Shown here piece after piece: positions 44,916 to 55,209 of a DNA stretch of 64,000 nt. Source of the DNA: Daphnia pulex. Its lineage: Eukaryota; Arthropoda; Branchiopoda; Diplostraca; Daphniidae. Both the position numbers and the translations under genes were made by a program. The first letter of the stretch is position 1, and each line of letters starts with the position of its first letter. A model generated the notes under the pieces. It was given only the letters and a program-made list of their open reading frames with translations, ran no database searches and was not told where the DNA came from. The DNA lies in assembly GCF_021134715.1 (NCBI RefSeq), contig NC_060019.1, forward strand, positions 7,130,001-7,194,000. The letters run 5' to 3'.

Positions 44916-45530
44916 TCAAACTTTCTTTTGCAACAACTCCGACATAGAGAGACGACTTGGGATGGAGAGATCAACATATTTGGCGGGCATTGCATCGGAA
45001 CGCCACCCTCCCAGACGTTTCAGCTGTTTGTCAGTAGCTCCATGAGCTGCTGCTGTAGTCGCTCCACCTCTCTTTCCAGAATGCTCACCGTAGAGTTTCT
45101 CGTCGTAACCCAACAAGTTCATCAACTTCTTCAGGTCAGTCAAAGCCCCACTGTACGGTACAGACTTGGCAGGATTTGGGGAATTTTTGGCAGTACACAA
45201 AGGAACGAGATAACCATCGTAGGAAAGGCCAAGGAATCGGAAATAGTTCAACGTAAGCTGAACAGGACAGCGTTTAACGTCTGGATTTGAGGCTACTACA
45301 CGCTCACCACCCTCGGTATACTGGTCGTTCTTCCCACCTTTGAATAAAATCCTCAGATGGGGCGAAGGGTCCGTGACGTAGTTGACGTCTTTTCTACAAA
45401 GCTTGACGATGTCGCTAAACCTTCCGAGAGTGTGATACTCCATCGAGATCCTCCATACTGTTCTCCTGAGAACAACAGACGCCCGCAGTCCGTCTCTTCC
45501 ATGTTGAGTTTGGTAGAGGTGGGCATACAT
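44916..45530 (-). CDS. Tyrosine recombinase, convergent to RT
   Basis: 204 residues on the opposite strand to RT, stop codons only 85 bp apart. The catalytic domain is recognisable: Arg I in EYHTLGRFSDIVKLC, a Lys loop in ILFKGGKNDQY, then GEHSGKRGGATTAAAHGATD with the His block, GGWRSDAMPAKYVDLS with Trp and the nucleophile Tyr. In the His block the canonical HxxR position holds Lys with Arg next to it. An in-frame stop lies 15 nt upstream of the chosen Met. Homology-like sequence continues in other frames, so the N-terminal DNA-binding part may be frameshifted or on another exon. Function: site-specific integration of the circular element DNA. Confidence 0.82.
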   Translation of the reverse strand: MYAHLYQTQHGRDGLRASVVLRRTVWRISMEYHTLGRFSDIVKLCRKDVNYVTDPSPHLRILFKGGKNDQYTEGGERVVASNPDVKRCPVQLTLNYFRFLGLSYDGYLVPLCTAKNSPNPAKSVPYSGALTDLKKLMNLLGYDEKLYGEHSGKRGGATTAAAHGATDKQLKRLGGWRSDAMPAKYVDLSIPSRLSMSELLQKKV

Positions 45531-46525
45531 CTTGTCCAGAATTCACGGAAGCCCGGTAAACCAAAAACTTTAAAGTCGATTTACTCAGGGATGCGTTCAT
45601 TTGCACAAACTTTCCCATACACCATTCGAATCGGCTTAACGAGCTCTATCGAATGGCGTTAAGTTTGATTAGATTGGAGATTCCGTGCCACTCTAGGCCA
45701 CTGCCGGACGTTACGCCTGAAACGAAAAAATAAAAAAAATGAAAATAAAAACGAAAGATAAAAGACCGACGTAATATGAAAAGCAACGTTTAGTAACCAA
45801 GGACGAGAGATAAAATTGGGCAGGGGATAAATGTAAGCAACAGACTGTGTCACCTGTAAGGAATCAAACAAAAAAAAAGAAGTAACTAATCAAAGACAAT
45901 AAAAAAAAAATGTAAAATGTAAAGGCGTAATTAAGAAGAAGAGAGGAAAAAAAAGTAGAAAAATTAAATGGAAAAAGACGAAACACACAAGTCAATATGG
46001 GGGAAAAAAATAATAATAAGGGAATGCGACCTGCTTCTCCACCAATTGTGACCCCTGGTCACGAGGAATAAGAAAAGTCGAGTAGAAGGAACTGAGGATT
46101 GAGGAAAACTTGTACTTCTGTTTCACGAACCAGCGAACTAAGAAGACAACTGAGGTCAAAAGCGAGGTCGACTTAGTAGTCATCCCCTATTTAAAGGGGA
46201 TCATCGCGTCATGACGCGGGAAGTAAAAGACATTAAGATGGTCACACAGTTACGTTCGGTGAGACCCTTGGAAAAGGAAAGAGTTACCGGAAGGTAAATG
46301 GTCAAGAAGAGAAATCCTCTTCTTGACCTTAAGATAGAAAGCTAGAAGGACTACACGAGGAATCAATTAACTCGTGTGTGACCCTTTCAGGCCTATTCCT
46401 CGTGACAATATTACATTCTCTCGTGCTGTAAGATGTTATTATTCAATCCCAAAGAAACTCAAAACTTTCCACAATTAAAATTCCTGAGCAAAAATGTCGA
46501 TGCAGCACCTGATTAACCCCAGAAT
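45531..46525. other. Non-coding 3' flank of retroelement
   Basis: A-rich tracts (45725-45990) and imperfect inverted words such as GTGACCCCTGGTCACGAGGA near 46050. It probably contains the terminal repeats of the retroelement, but I could not delimit them. Confidence 0.35.
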
Positions 46526-47555
46526 TATAGGGTAAAACAACGAATTCCGGACAGCATCTCGGATACGCGAATGCCGGACAAAAAAGTCGATTTTTTCAAT
46601 TTACAATTATAAAAAAACGACGAAATATTAACGAAAACTAATGAATGAATTTCAAAATATGACAGGGGATACACAATTGAGCCAAAGGGCATCTAAAAAT
46701 ACGCTGTATTAATTGAGTTATCATGAAATGAAATTTCTCAATTTTTCTATACGGCTGACAACTTTGGCTCTGTGTTGTCAGTTAGTAAACATATTTTACG
46801 GGGTAAGGAATTTCTAAGGTTAAAACAAGAAAAATCCCTTAACTAATTATATCAATCGATAGAGAATTGAAAGATCTACAATATTATATAAGGTTTTGTC
46901 GTTATTTTTAAGAATTTGCTTAAATATCGATGAAAATAGAAAACAGGCCAACACGCGAATGTCGGACAGCTGACGCGAATTCCGGACAGAAAATTTTGAA
47001 AAATTTCTATTTTCTGTTTTTTAATATGTCTATACATCAATCGACGCAGAATTGTAAGGCGAATCGATTGATGTGCAATGTTTATAAGTTTTTTTGTATA
47101 GTTTTTCCATTATTTAAAAAAAAAGATTTGAGCGACAAGAGGATCGAATCTTAGCAGATCCAAAAAAGCTGTCGTCATAATTTTTCTTTCCCGTTCCACT
47201 TGTTTATCAATATTTTTAAAAGGCGTAATAATTCAGTAATTTTAGTGAAAAAATTTTTGAAAAAAATCGAGCAGTTAGTTTTATAATGACTACCATTCCC
47301 CAAAATGGTGTATCTTTCGTCCGGAATGTTTCTTATTGTAAAATAATTAAAGTCTTTGTGATTTTTAATTTAATTCCCATGCCCGTAACCCCATTTTGCT
47401 TGAAATTCCCCCAAAAATGTTCGAAGGGCGTAAATTTTTTTTCAAAATCACTTATATGTAGCGTCAGTCTTGCTCCCATAAGGAGCCATGATGCGAATTC
47501 CGGACAGACTACATAGTCCGCTCGCTAATCGATCTTTATAGTTTGAGACAAGTAT

Positions 47556-47630
47556 CGTTATGGCAGTGTGGGTTAAGGTCCGCTTGTAAACGTGAAGGTT
47601 GAACGTTCAAATCTCATAACTGCAATAACG
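47556..47630 (+). repeat. tRNA-like sequence
   Basis: TGGCAGTGTGGGTTAAGG resembles an A box and AACGTTCAAATCTC a B box. The flanks CGTTATGGCAGT and ACTGCAATAACG can pair to make an unusually long acceptor-like stem with one bulge. Confidence 0.5.
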
Positions 47631-47860
47631 TTAAAATTAAATAGCGTGATGGTAACAGTTAAGAATATTTTACTTATTTCAATAATTGTTACAATTATGT
47701 ATTATTGAATATATTTATGGTTTAAGTAGAAGCCATTATTACGTATGAACCTAGCTGATGTCCATATTATTTTTGTTTCAATATGTCTGTTGCTTGCTTT
47801 GCATTTCTAATTGTATGTACGACTAAAAGATTTTACTAAATCTTTTAATGCAGATTTACC

Positions 47861-47924
47861 CTTTGCAGGTATCGAACGTCAGTCCTTCCGCATGGTAGGC
47901 AGATGTTATACCGCTGTGCTATGT
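47861..47924 (-). repeat. tRNA-like sequence
   Basis: Minus strand: A box TAGCACAGCGGTATAAC, a good anticodon arm TCTGC-CTACCAT-GCGGA (anticodon position ACC), and B-box-like ACGTTCGATACC. The acceptor stem is not closed. Confidence 0.5.
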
Positions 47925-48929
47925 TGTTATAGATACGACGGATAAAGAGTAATGCAGTGTCAGTCATATTTTTTCCGTCTGCTGTCCAGAATTCGCATCA
48001 AGGGCTTTATGGGGAAAGAACCTTCATTAATTAGACGAATTATATTAACGTCATGTTACCATTATGCAGCTAGACATAAAGAGGACTTAATTCTACATTT
48101 ATTGATACCAATTTTTCTATAAAAATCTTAACTTAGAAATTCTAAGAAAATTTTCAAATTTCGGTGGTTTTCGGACATTCGCGTCACGTATGGGCGACTT
48201 TCTACTTTAATTTCTCCAGAATTCCAATACGGATTTCAATTTCGTTTTTTGTTTTAGAATTCTAGGCCTATTTGTTCTTGTGAAATTTAGTAAACGAAAG
48301 GGATTTTCAAAATATTAATTTTATGTTGTTAAGTTCAGGGCATTCGCGTTTTGTCCGGAAATTCGCATTTCGGGTTTACACACAAACGCCATAAGTCGGA
48401 TCGCTGTCCGGCATTCGCTGTTTTACCCTATACGAGTTGGATTATTCAACGAAATTCTTATATAAAATGGCGACAAAGGTGCGGCCGGGTATGGCGGTTG
48501 GCTATGCGGCTGGCTCTATTAATATTTCTATTGTCTCAGAAATAACTTATTAGTTAGATTTTTATACTTACATTATTGTATTATATGTCTTGCGCAAAGT
48601 CAAAGTGTATAGTTGAGATGCGGTTTGATTTGAAACTCGGGTTGAAATCGTTGAAATGATTCCTTTTATACGATGGCGACTGATGGCTATACATACAATG
48701 TAATAAAACATCTAAATACATTTACCACAAACACGGGTGAGTGTGCGGTTCAAGTTTACCGCGCTCGCCGATAAAATTACAAAAATGGCGGTGGTGCGGG
48801 TAAAATTCAAATTTCGCTGTCGTCGATAATAACTGGAATTGCTCAGGAAATTAAAGTTGATATGATTTTTAAAATCAGTTTTCTTAATTTCTTTTGTATG
48901 CACACAAGGATGCAGTACAAGATATGCGA

Positions 48930-49152
48930 GGGGTTGGCAACTCCTCGAAAGGGTGTACGAGAAGCCAAATTTTGGCTTAGATTCAGAAGTTTTGGCTTAG
49001 ATTTAAAGGTTTTGGCTCAAGATTCAAGGTGAAAAAATCGTTTTTTTGGCGATTTTTTACCCTTATTTGCCCTTTTTCGGCCATTTAAGCCAATTTTCTG
49101 GCTTAGATTCAAAACTAAGTGTACGAGATTTGAATCAGTTGCCAACCCATCG
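48930..49152. mobile_element. 223-bp MITE with 11-bp target duplication
   Basis: The ends contain GGGTTGGCAACT and its inverse AGTTGCCAACCC. The perfect 11-bp direct repeat AAGATATGCGA flanks it at 48919-48929 and 49153-49163. The interior repeats TTTTGGCTTAGATTCA several times in both orientations. Size and duplication length suggest a Mutator-like MITE. Confidence 0.75.
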
Positions 49153-49163
49153 AAGATATGCGA

Positions 49164-50451
49164 TTGTCCATCCTCCGGAAGCACCAGCTAATATTGGCTA
49201 GTTATTGGCTGCTGGATGCAGACTTTATGGCCATAGTCTTTATCTGTGCTGTTATACGCAGTGCATAGATTTGTGTCCGATTAGACCGCCATTTTAATAA
49301 GGAAAAAAAAATTCTGAATAATATGACGAATTAGTTATTGTTTAATATCAACTGTTGATTATCCCTGAGAGATTTTCAACTTGATTGAAAATCTAGAAGG
49401 CTTTTAGCGGCAGAAATGGGCGGGGAGGAAAACAGGGCCAAAAACTATTATTTAAACACAAGGGAATCAATGGCTCTCTGTGATTGGCTGAATACCAGTT
49501 TACAGATTGTGGAACAGGTGTGGCTCGCATGTATTGACGTGAGCCCATGGCGTTAACTTTATTCGATTCCTTAGACGTTTGTCCAACTAACGCGCAAAAG
49601 TTTATAACGATAAGACAAGTTGTTAATTAGTTACGAATTGTTGTACGTGCAAAAGGGGCGGGAAAAAACGTGTTTTAAAGCTGCGACTCATATTCCAAGT
49701 TTGTTTGTTGTTGCGTGAATTCCTTCCGATTCCCCATTAAATTCTTCAAATAATGTGCTAGATTTTATCTCAACATCTGATTTGGTTTATTTTACAAGAA
49801 TATTTATATGTGTGAAATGGGAGGAGTTTCATTGACAGAGTGTGATACGGACTATTTCGTGATCTGGCAATGCAGGATATTACATCACAAAAAAGGAACA
49901 GGACAATTACGCCTGCTAGTTTCGCAGTACCTACGAATCATTTAGTCGATGTATAGATGATATTTCCCCGTGCCTATTGACCCCCGGATTTCGGGGGCCA
50001 ATAGCCAAAATAGCTATTGGCCCCAGCCGCCAGGATCCGGGTAGAAGGCCGCGCCTCGCAGCAGTCTTTTGTTTCTGATGTCGCTGGCTGTCCAGCTATT
50101 TTAAATTAAGCAAAACTTCGCCTTTTTTTATTTATGACGTTTTCGTTGTTCGATGGAAGACGTAACAGGTCGGTATTCGTCGCCATTCCCAGAAAACGTT
50201 GCAGCCAAAGCGGATACCATTTTACAGAGCACAGACATGGCGTGTGAATTCCGTTATTGCTAATTCGAAAAAAGACATGCATCCACTTGGTCTGTGGTTG
50301 TGAAAAAATAATGTGCGGAGATGAATATAAGTTTATAGCTGATTAGCTCGCTGATTAGCTGTTGAGTATAACTTCGATATCGAATTAACAACAATTCAAC
50401 GGATATCACACGCACATTCTATATATTTGATTGATTGTGATTGATTACAGG
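49164..50451. other. Non-coding with GC-rich hairpin
   Basis: At 49993-50024 a hairpin has GGGCCAATAGC pairing with GCTATTGGCCC around a short loop, preceded by a second small one (CCCCCGGATTTCGGGGG). Otherwise nothing is recognised; the last part is the promoter of the small secreted-protein gene. Confidence 0.5.
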
Positions 50452-50786
50452 ATGAAGGTCTTATCGTCTATTTTGTCGATTTTTCTCCTCATTTCGGCCG
50501 TTGCGATGACGACAGTGTCCACTGCTGGCGTGAGATGAGCAACGGACTGACTGTTAGCTGGGAAAACGATTGCAGATATCTTATTGAAGATTACGCCGAT
50601 GTGGTACCCAGTAACGGTATTGAGCATTGCGGAGATGATTGCGTCAAAAATTCTGCATGCAATTACTTCGATCATGTGGAAGGAGTTTGTTACATGTATA
50701 ACCATCCCAAAGGATTCCCTAATATGAACAAGGAACCAGGATGGACTTGTGGTTACATTTACCAGCGTATTAATCTGCCCCGATAA
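50452..50786 (+). pseudogene. PAN/apple-like small secreted protein (copy 1, frameshifted)
   Basis: The ATG at 50452 opens a signal peptide (KVLSSILSIFLLISAVA). After TTVSTA the frame is off by one base at about 50527. The mature domain continues in the next frame: NGLTVSWENDCRYLIEDY, then GIEHCGDDCVKNSACNYF, GVCYMYNHPKGFP and WTCGY, stop at 50784-50786. Six cysteines with HC...C...C spacing fit a single PAN/apple domain, a carbohydrate- or protein-binding fold used in secreted proteins. Paralogues downstream have the frame intact at this point, so the shift is either a real lesion or a sequence error. Confidence 0.6.
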
Positions 50787-50837
50787 GCAACTGATCCGAG
50801 CTGATCTAAAATATAGAGCATGCAAATCCTCACAGCT

Positions 50838-51155
50838 TTTTGAAAACGACGAAAATCACGTTCGGAAAATATATGGACACAATAATATAATATATGCAAT
50901 TGATTCCCTCACCAACAATAAAACAAGAAATTAGAATATTAATATAGTTGACAGTATCAAAACTATTCATTGGCAAATACATTTTGATTAAGAGTTCAAC
51001 TGTCTTAAATATACTTTTTTCTTATTCATTTATGACGCGTAAAAGTGATTCCCCTATATCAAACAGCTGGTGCCAAAAGTTGATTATAAGAAATATCTCA
51101 TTAGTCAATGAAGTTATTTCTGAGATAATTATATAAGGCCTATTAGAAACAGCAG
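50838..51155 (+). repeat. Duplicated block A (3' flank of PAN gene), copy 1
   Basis: Recurs in direct orientation at about 52402-52690 and 61935-62200 (shared GACGAAAATCACG, CATTTTGATTA and TTCTTATTCATT words). Marks segmental duplication of the small secreted-gene unit. Confidence 0.8.
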
Positions 51156-51349
51156 CAGACAACCGCACCAGTTTGTCGCCGTCCTTCCGCGCGGTGCAGG
51201 ATCGAGCGGACGGAATATAAGAAATGCATGGGGCCAACCTGCACCTATAGTAGGAGCAACTTACCCCAGACACGGGGCATCCATTTAAATTTTGAAATCA
51301 ATCTGCGTATAAAAAAAATTCATTATAACCAAATTTGCTATTAAAATAT

Positions 51350-51787
51350 ACCGTTTTTCGATATCTTTAATATATTCATAAACTTGGTTTCATATGAATA
51401 TAAGACTTGAAACCAAGTTTATTAAATGCTACGTCTGTTTTCTTTTGATTCCAAACGAACGAACTTCGAATAAAAAAAATGACAGTCCTTTTCCTTAATA
51501 ACCAGAATAATTATAATTTTTATGCATTATATGGCATCACTGGTGTAGTGGCTAGCAAGTAAGATTGCCGATTCATAGGTCTAAAGTTCAAAAACATACA
51601 TCGTGCAATTTTTCTTTTCTGTAACTTCAGGGAATTAAAATGTTAAAAAGTAAAATAATTAAACTATCATATTTCAGTAAATCTATAATACATTTTTAGG
51701 CACAACTAACGTTTTTTCAAAAACAGATATTAAAAAATGTCTTTCTGGCGGAAATCGGTTTTAGAGATTAAAAATATCGAAAAACAT
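51350..51787. repeat. Probable small TIR repeat with tRNA-like core
   Basis: GTTTTTCGATATCTTTAAT at the left recurs inverted, with mismatches, at about 51766-51787. A hairpin (ACTTGGTTTCAT...GAAACCAAGT) lies at 51381-51420. A tRNA-like block at 51533-51600 has A box TGGTGTAGTGGCTAGCA and a weak B box AAAGTTCAAAAAC. Confidence 0.4.
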
Positions 51788-51799
51788 ATTCTTTTTTAA

Positions 51800-52405
51800 C
51801 AGTGATCGTGTTGAATTTGAATGACATATTTAACTGGCGTTTGCTGCGCCAATCAACCCAAAATTCATTTTGGAATTTTAATTTTTGAAAACAGGAAAGT
51901 TATAGCGCTTAACAACTTAACAACACTTTCAAAATTTGCTATGTGGCGAGCTATGTTGTTGTTCCTATTTGGGTTCTCCAAACGATTTTTAAAGTGTCCA
52001 CAACAATCTAGATCTGTAAAAATGATTACAAAGTCAGAGCTGCTGAGCATTTGTTAGATGTGTATTATCAGATTTGGAAGGTTGAATATATCCATAATTA
52101 TACAAATATTGCTCGGGTTAATTGAAACCAGAAGATTTTGATAGGACAGCCTTGGATTTTCTTATTTATTCCCTATTTTTTGATTAAATCTGCAGTTGTT
52201 TCGGATAATCTCGGTCGGATAACAGATTCGGTCCAGTTCGGTTGCATGAAAAACAAGTGATGAACTACTATTTCGGTTAGGGTGATTCTGCACCACACCT
52301 ATCGGGTGCAACGCAGTGAACAGCAAAGAAAGGTCTGCAGCCACATCCTCCACCATCGCAACGCCAACGACAACAGTTGCCTTGGGATAAATCGCCATTT
52401 TCACA
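51800..52405 (+). repeat. Duplicated block B, copy 1
   Basis: Direct duplicate of about 59600-60330 (words such as CTGGCGTTTGCTGCGCCAAT). Includes the truncated Cys-rich gene below. Confidence 0.8.
52262..52401 (-). pseudogene. 8-Cys peptide gene, truncated copy
   Basis: Minus-strand frame with QGNCCRWRCDGGGCGCRPFF and a C-terminal CGAESP tail, homologous to the intact gene at 60217-60500. The signal-peptide part and first exon are missing; the homology stops at about 52401 and joins block A. Ser-Leu-Asn before the seventh Cys is replaced by Ala-Val-His. Probably a dead fragment. Confidence 0.65.
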
Positions 52406-52689
52406 GCAGTTTTGAAAACGACGAAAATCACGCTCGGACAAAACTGGACACGACGATGTATTCTGTAATTGATTCCCTCAACAACAACTAAAAAAGGAAT
52501 TGGAATAATATAGTTGACATGTTTGACATCATCAAAACTATTCATTGCTGGCCATGGCCAATACATTTTGATTAGAGTTCAGAAATCTTAAATGTTCTTT
52601 TCTTATTCATTGGTGACGTAAGCGTGCTGACTCCCCTATATATGGTGCCAAAAATGAACCTAAGAAATTTTTCTTATCAGAGTCAATTC

Positions 52690-53824
52690 CACTGGTAAAA
52701 AAGTTTCCCGATTTCTGGTAGCCATAGCCCCCAGAAACTGTTTTTACAGGATATGTGGTTATAGCCCCCTAAAATCGGGTAGCTTTTTCACAACTCTTTT
52801 TTGGGGGTTATAACAACCGATTTGTAGATCGCCTTTTAAATTTAAAAGTTGGCGAGATTAGGATTCGAACCTTAGTCCTCACGCGTCGTAGCTCGAGTTT
52901 CGAACCACTATACCAATCGCATTTATTATTCGCAAGTAATTCATTATAGACATGTCGGAACTTATTTTGTACTTAACGTTTTTGTATACGTTTTCAAAAA
53001 ATTTTTTAGACGTTTTCCATGAAATCAGTTATTGGAAAATTTTAATAGATATTATAAGGGAAAGCTAGGGAAAGTTTTTTACGACAATTGATTTGTATTG
53101 CGAATTTGTTTCAGAATATGACTATGATTTCTGGGGGGAAATCATAGCCATAAGAAACCTATATATATATCATTTTAAAAAAAGATTTCGTTTGTTGACT
53201 GATGGATGTATATAGGACTCTCACTCGAATAAACCCGACTCTAAAATCGCAATTTGAATTTAATTTTGAAATCTGCTATAATTCGAGTTGAACGAAATAT
53301 TTGGAAAGTCATCCAAAAGCATTCGAATTGAATTCAATCTTATTAATTAAACGCCAGCCCAGGCAGCACAATATACAGGTGGATGATTCTAGTTTTGTAA
53401 GTTAGACGGTTCAGTTTTTTTTTGTAAGGTTACAAGTTTTGTGGGGGGGGGGTAAGTGAGCAACTAGTAAGAGAAGATGGTTACAACCTTTTAAGTGATG
53501 ATAAAACTATAAAACCGCAAATTTAGATATTCATAGACTCCACTTGTTGGCAGGTTACCCATTTTTTGGTACGTCAGACCCCCGAAAAAATGTAGCCGTT
53601 TTTCGCCGTTTTTTTAAGTGATAGGGATTTGGTGGGATATTAAGTTTCTGCCAAAGTTTTACTGTTTTAAGAGTGCAAGTGATGGAAAGAGGTGGATAAT
53701 TTATACTTTTGGGGGGTTAAACCCGGTTAAACCGACAGAAAGGAAATGGATACCAATTTTAGGGGTTAGTTACCTCTTTTTTGCAAGGCGAACCCCCAGA
53801 AATCGGGAACCATTTTTAACAGTG
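52690..53824. mobile_element. 1.1-kb TIR insertion in duplicated block
   Basis: The inverted ends CACTG[G/T]TAAAAA..TTCCCGATTTCTGG face each other at 52690 and 53824. It splits a sequence that is continuous in the sister block (AGAGTCAATT then GTTATTTCT at about 62169-62190). The interior is non-coding, with C-runs and a tRNA-like block at 52850-52920. Confidence 0.65.
52850..52920 (-). repeat. tRNA-like sequence
   Basis: Minus strand: TTGGTATAGTGGTTCGA (A-box-like) and AAGGTTCGAATCCTA (good B box and T arm). GCGA/TCGC can pair at the ends. It is the best of the tRNA-like blocks but lacks a clean cloverleaf. Confidence 0.5.
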
Positions 53825-54479
53825 TCAGTTATTTCTCAGATATAATAACAATCCGAACCAGCAGCATCAGCAAACAACGCCGCGCCGATTGTCGCCGTCC
53901 TTCCGGTGCACGAGCGCGCACGAGCGGACGAAATCAACAGGAAAATCGGACAAGACGGACGAGTTGAACACCTGCATCCGGTTAATATGTGGAGGACTTT
54001 GCATCAAAACCCGGAATTTTAGTATTCTTGAATATATTCAACCGTATATTCAACAAATAAACTGCAATCATTAATCAAAATCCTCAGAGTGGATGCTTAA
54101 TTATCGTGAAATTATTGCTAGGGTTTTGGGTTGACAACAAATTTTGTAGTATAGCTACCAATAAACATTCTGTCAAATGCACAAACAATGGGATGAATGC
54201 GGTTAACGATTTCCGTGTGTTGATAATTTGATATATTTTAAAGACGACTGTGGTTATTTCAAATTGCTATATCGTTAAATAGGAACGGACAAGGCATTAA
54301 ATTTGTATCAATTATCTTCGTTTCTTTTTGCGGGGAAAGGGCGTGGTTGACATTGGCCACATCCCTTTTATCGTCATCGTCGTTTAGTTATTTGAAAATT
54401 CGAATTCATAATGAAGTTTCATATTTATAATATAAGGACAGTGCGAAATTGGATCGCAGGGAACTGTCAGAATTACTTG
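53825..54479. other. Non-coding
   Basis: Continuation of the duplicated flank (AACCAGCAGCA, GTCGCCGTCCTTCC shared with about 51150-51200 and 62215-62250). No gene seen. Confidence 0.4.
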
Positions 54480-55209
54480 TACAGATAAATAATCAAGTTT
54501 AAAAAAAGAACAGCGACGGCGACGGGGAGCAATAGAAAAAATGAGCGACAGAAGGAGCGCCGCTCGGCGCCGCTGATTGACGACATTCCAGCCGGACGCT
54601 GCTGGTTTGTTAAGGCGCTGATGGGAGCCGATCTGAAGCAAATCAAAGAAGAAGCGCCCATTTGCCGCGCCCATTTGACCAAAAATATCGGCGTCATAGT
54701 CGACGGGCTGCTGGGACAAAACGATTTCAATTATGGCCATCATGCAAGACTTTATAGGAGTAAGTAGAAGGCAGATGAGAAATTGGGTTAAATCAATTCA
54801 TTCCTTGTTCATTTTGACGATTCATTTGGGGGCAGTGCCATGGTCGACGATTGCACAAGAAAATAAAATCCATAATGAGCATAGTTATGACTGGCCTTTG
54901 GATACGCGGAGAGTACCAACGACTGGACGACATGGCCATCGAGTCCCAAGTGAATGAGAAAAACGTCATGGAAGAGATGCGCAACATCATAAAAACTCAA
55001 ACGCCCCGCCTGTCAAATGTTTGGCGGGCAAATATCTGTACGCCCTTCAAGTCGAGTGCAGTGCAGGAATCAGCAATTCGAAACGTTGGACGTACATCGA
55101 GAAAAGGCAAATTGTCAGCGCTGAAGGTTTCTGCTTGAGTGTTGGCGACAAGAGCGGTTACGTCATTTATAACTATTGCAAGAACGATCCTGAAAATCGA
55201 TGGTATTAG
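54480..55209 (+). pseudogene. Decayed gene with ricin-B-like C-terminal piece
   Basis: Frames in series: GRCWFVKALMGADLKQIKEE then APICRAHLTKNIGVI (54590-54770), RLDDMAIESQVNEKNVMEEM then RNIIKTQ (54920-55015), and after a shift LAGKYLYALQVECS, SKRWTYIEKRQIVSAEGFCL then CKNDPENRW to the stop at 55209. The last part resembles a QxW-type beta-trefoil lectin repeat (RW, GxCL, C, NRW). The whole is not recognised; it is likely a pseudogene, possibly joined from two sources. Confidence 0.4.

Larger units (their letters stand above)
40979..45530. mobile_element. Tyrosine-recombinase retroelement (DIRS-like) with inverted recombinase gene
   Basis: This is a coding unit with gag (zinc knuckle), RT-RNase H and, convergently, a tyrosine recombinase in place of a DDE integrase. 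These are hallmarks of DIRS-order retroelements, which integrate through a recombinase and lack LTRs. RT and recombinase are open over their main domains. Element termini (inverted or split direct repeats) were not found by eye, so the boundaries given are those of the coding part only. Confidence 0.8.
46530..48428. mobile_element. 1.9-kb TIR element studded with CGAATTCCGGACA motifs
   Basis: The inverted ends GGGTAAAACA[A/G]CGAAT[T/G]CCGGACAGC are flanked by TATA on both sides (46526-46529 and 48429-48432). The terminal motif GCGAATTCCGGACA and close variants recur in both orientations through the element. Forward copies are near 46541, 46568, 46952, 46972 and 47491. Reverse copies are near 47985, 48170, 48337, 48356 and 48405. 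No transposase ORF is present. Two tRNA-like blocks lie inside. The architecture resembles the 19992-22099 element (short motif iterated at the ends). Confidence 0.75.

Noticed and set aside
45665-46500. Split direct repeats of the retroelement
   Set aside because: I could not match any stretch here to the 40.3-41.0 kb flank by eye; boundaries left undefined.
52162-52566. 134-codon minus-strand ORF over the Cys-rich copy
   Set aside because: Different frame from the cysteine pattern shared with 60217-60500; the paralogue shows which frame is real.
54473-54730. Minus-strand 85-codon ORF
   Set aside because: Shadow of a plus-strand frame that has more protein-like composition (GRCWFVKALMGADLK).
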